Shown piece by piece: positions 63,868-64,000 of a stretch of 64,000 nt of DNA (position 1 is its first letter; each line of letters opens with the position of its first letter). Below the pieces are notes generated by a model. That model did not search any database. It had not been told where the DNA came from and was given only the letters and a program-made list of their open reading frames with translations. Both the position numbers and the translations under genes were made by a program. The DNA is from Aurelia coerulea. Its lineage: Eukaryota > Cnidaria > Scyphozoa > Semaeostomeae > Ulmaridae. The DNA lies in assembly GCA_039566865.1 (NCBI GenBank), contig CM076956.1, positions 10,985,511 through 11,049,510 on the forward strand, read 5' to 3'.

Positions 63868-64000
63868 CGTTGGACTCTTTTAAAAACTTTTCAGCATTAG
63901 AGTGTTTTTCTTCTGTTTTAAGAATGCATGACAAATTTTGAAAAACTCAAAATTTCTAAACTTTAAACGAAACATGAAATAATTTCCAACAGAATCTAGT
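63868..64000 (+). repeat. Relative of the 12920-13464 MITE, cut by the window edge
   Basis: CCTACCGTTGGA, AGAGTGTTTTTCTTCT, AAATTTCTAAACT and ATGAAATAATTTC match 13030-13175 in order and orientation. Confidence 0.65.

Overview
The window is eukaryotic, AT-rich and gene-poor. It holds two conserved metazoan genes with GT-AG introns, two copies of an intronless multi-pass membrane protein gene, and dense transposon remnants of many types (hAT, TTAA-site and TA-site inverted-repeat elements, 5'-truncated LINEs, a tRNA-derived SINE). The element types and gene structures fit a cnidarian, most likely a stony coral. That is an inference; nothing here fixes the species.

1-4.3 kb: a DDE-like transposase-type ORF followed by a RING-like/acidic exon broken by a 176-bp MITE, then a near-perfect 174-bp hairpin. 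4.3-23 kb: no convincing host gene; LINE tail, SINE, two TTAA-site elements (10552-11433, 14867-15425), a hAT-type element (13870-14834), a 3-kb inverted-repeat element with GATTTTT arrays (16474-19464), a second copy of the 176-bp MITE family (21054-21241) and small tandem duplications.

23.3-41.8 kb, plus strand: a complete ten-exon membralin (TMEM259) gene predicted to encode 739 aa. Intron 1 carries a 3.9-kb decayed hAT transposon with perfect 8-bp target duplications. Intron 7 carries, in antisense, an intact 469-aa multi-pass membrane protein gene. Other introns hold MITEs.

42-52 kb: an inverted-repeat element whose end has become a 99-bp, eight-copy satellite; nested MITEs; and a second copy of the intron-7 gene (48690-49985) inside a duplicated segment that was later interrupted by insertions. 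This copy has an early stop relative to copy 1.

52-64 kb: five internal/3' exons of TRIM23 (E3 ligase with C-terminal ARF GTPase domain) on the minus strand. The gene runs off the right edge, and its last coding exon was not found. Its introns are full of TA-site inverted-repeat elements nested in one another and of LINE tails.

The most interesting material is the mobile DNA: two MITE insertions into the identical octamer, element ends amplified into tandem arrays, nested palindromic elements, and the nested/duplicated membrane-protein gene.
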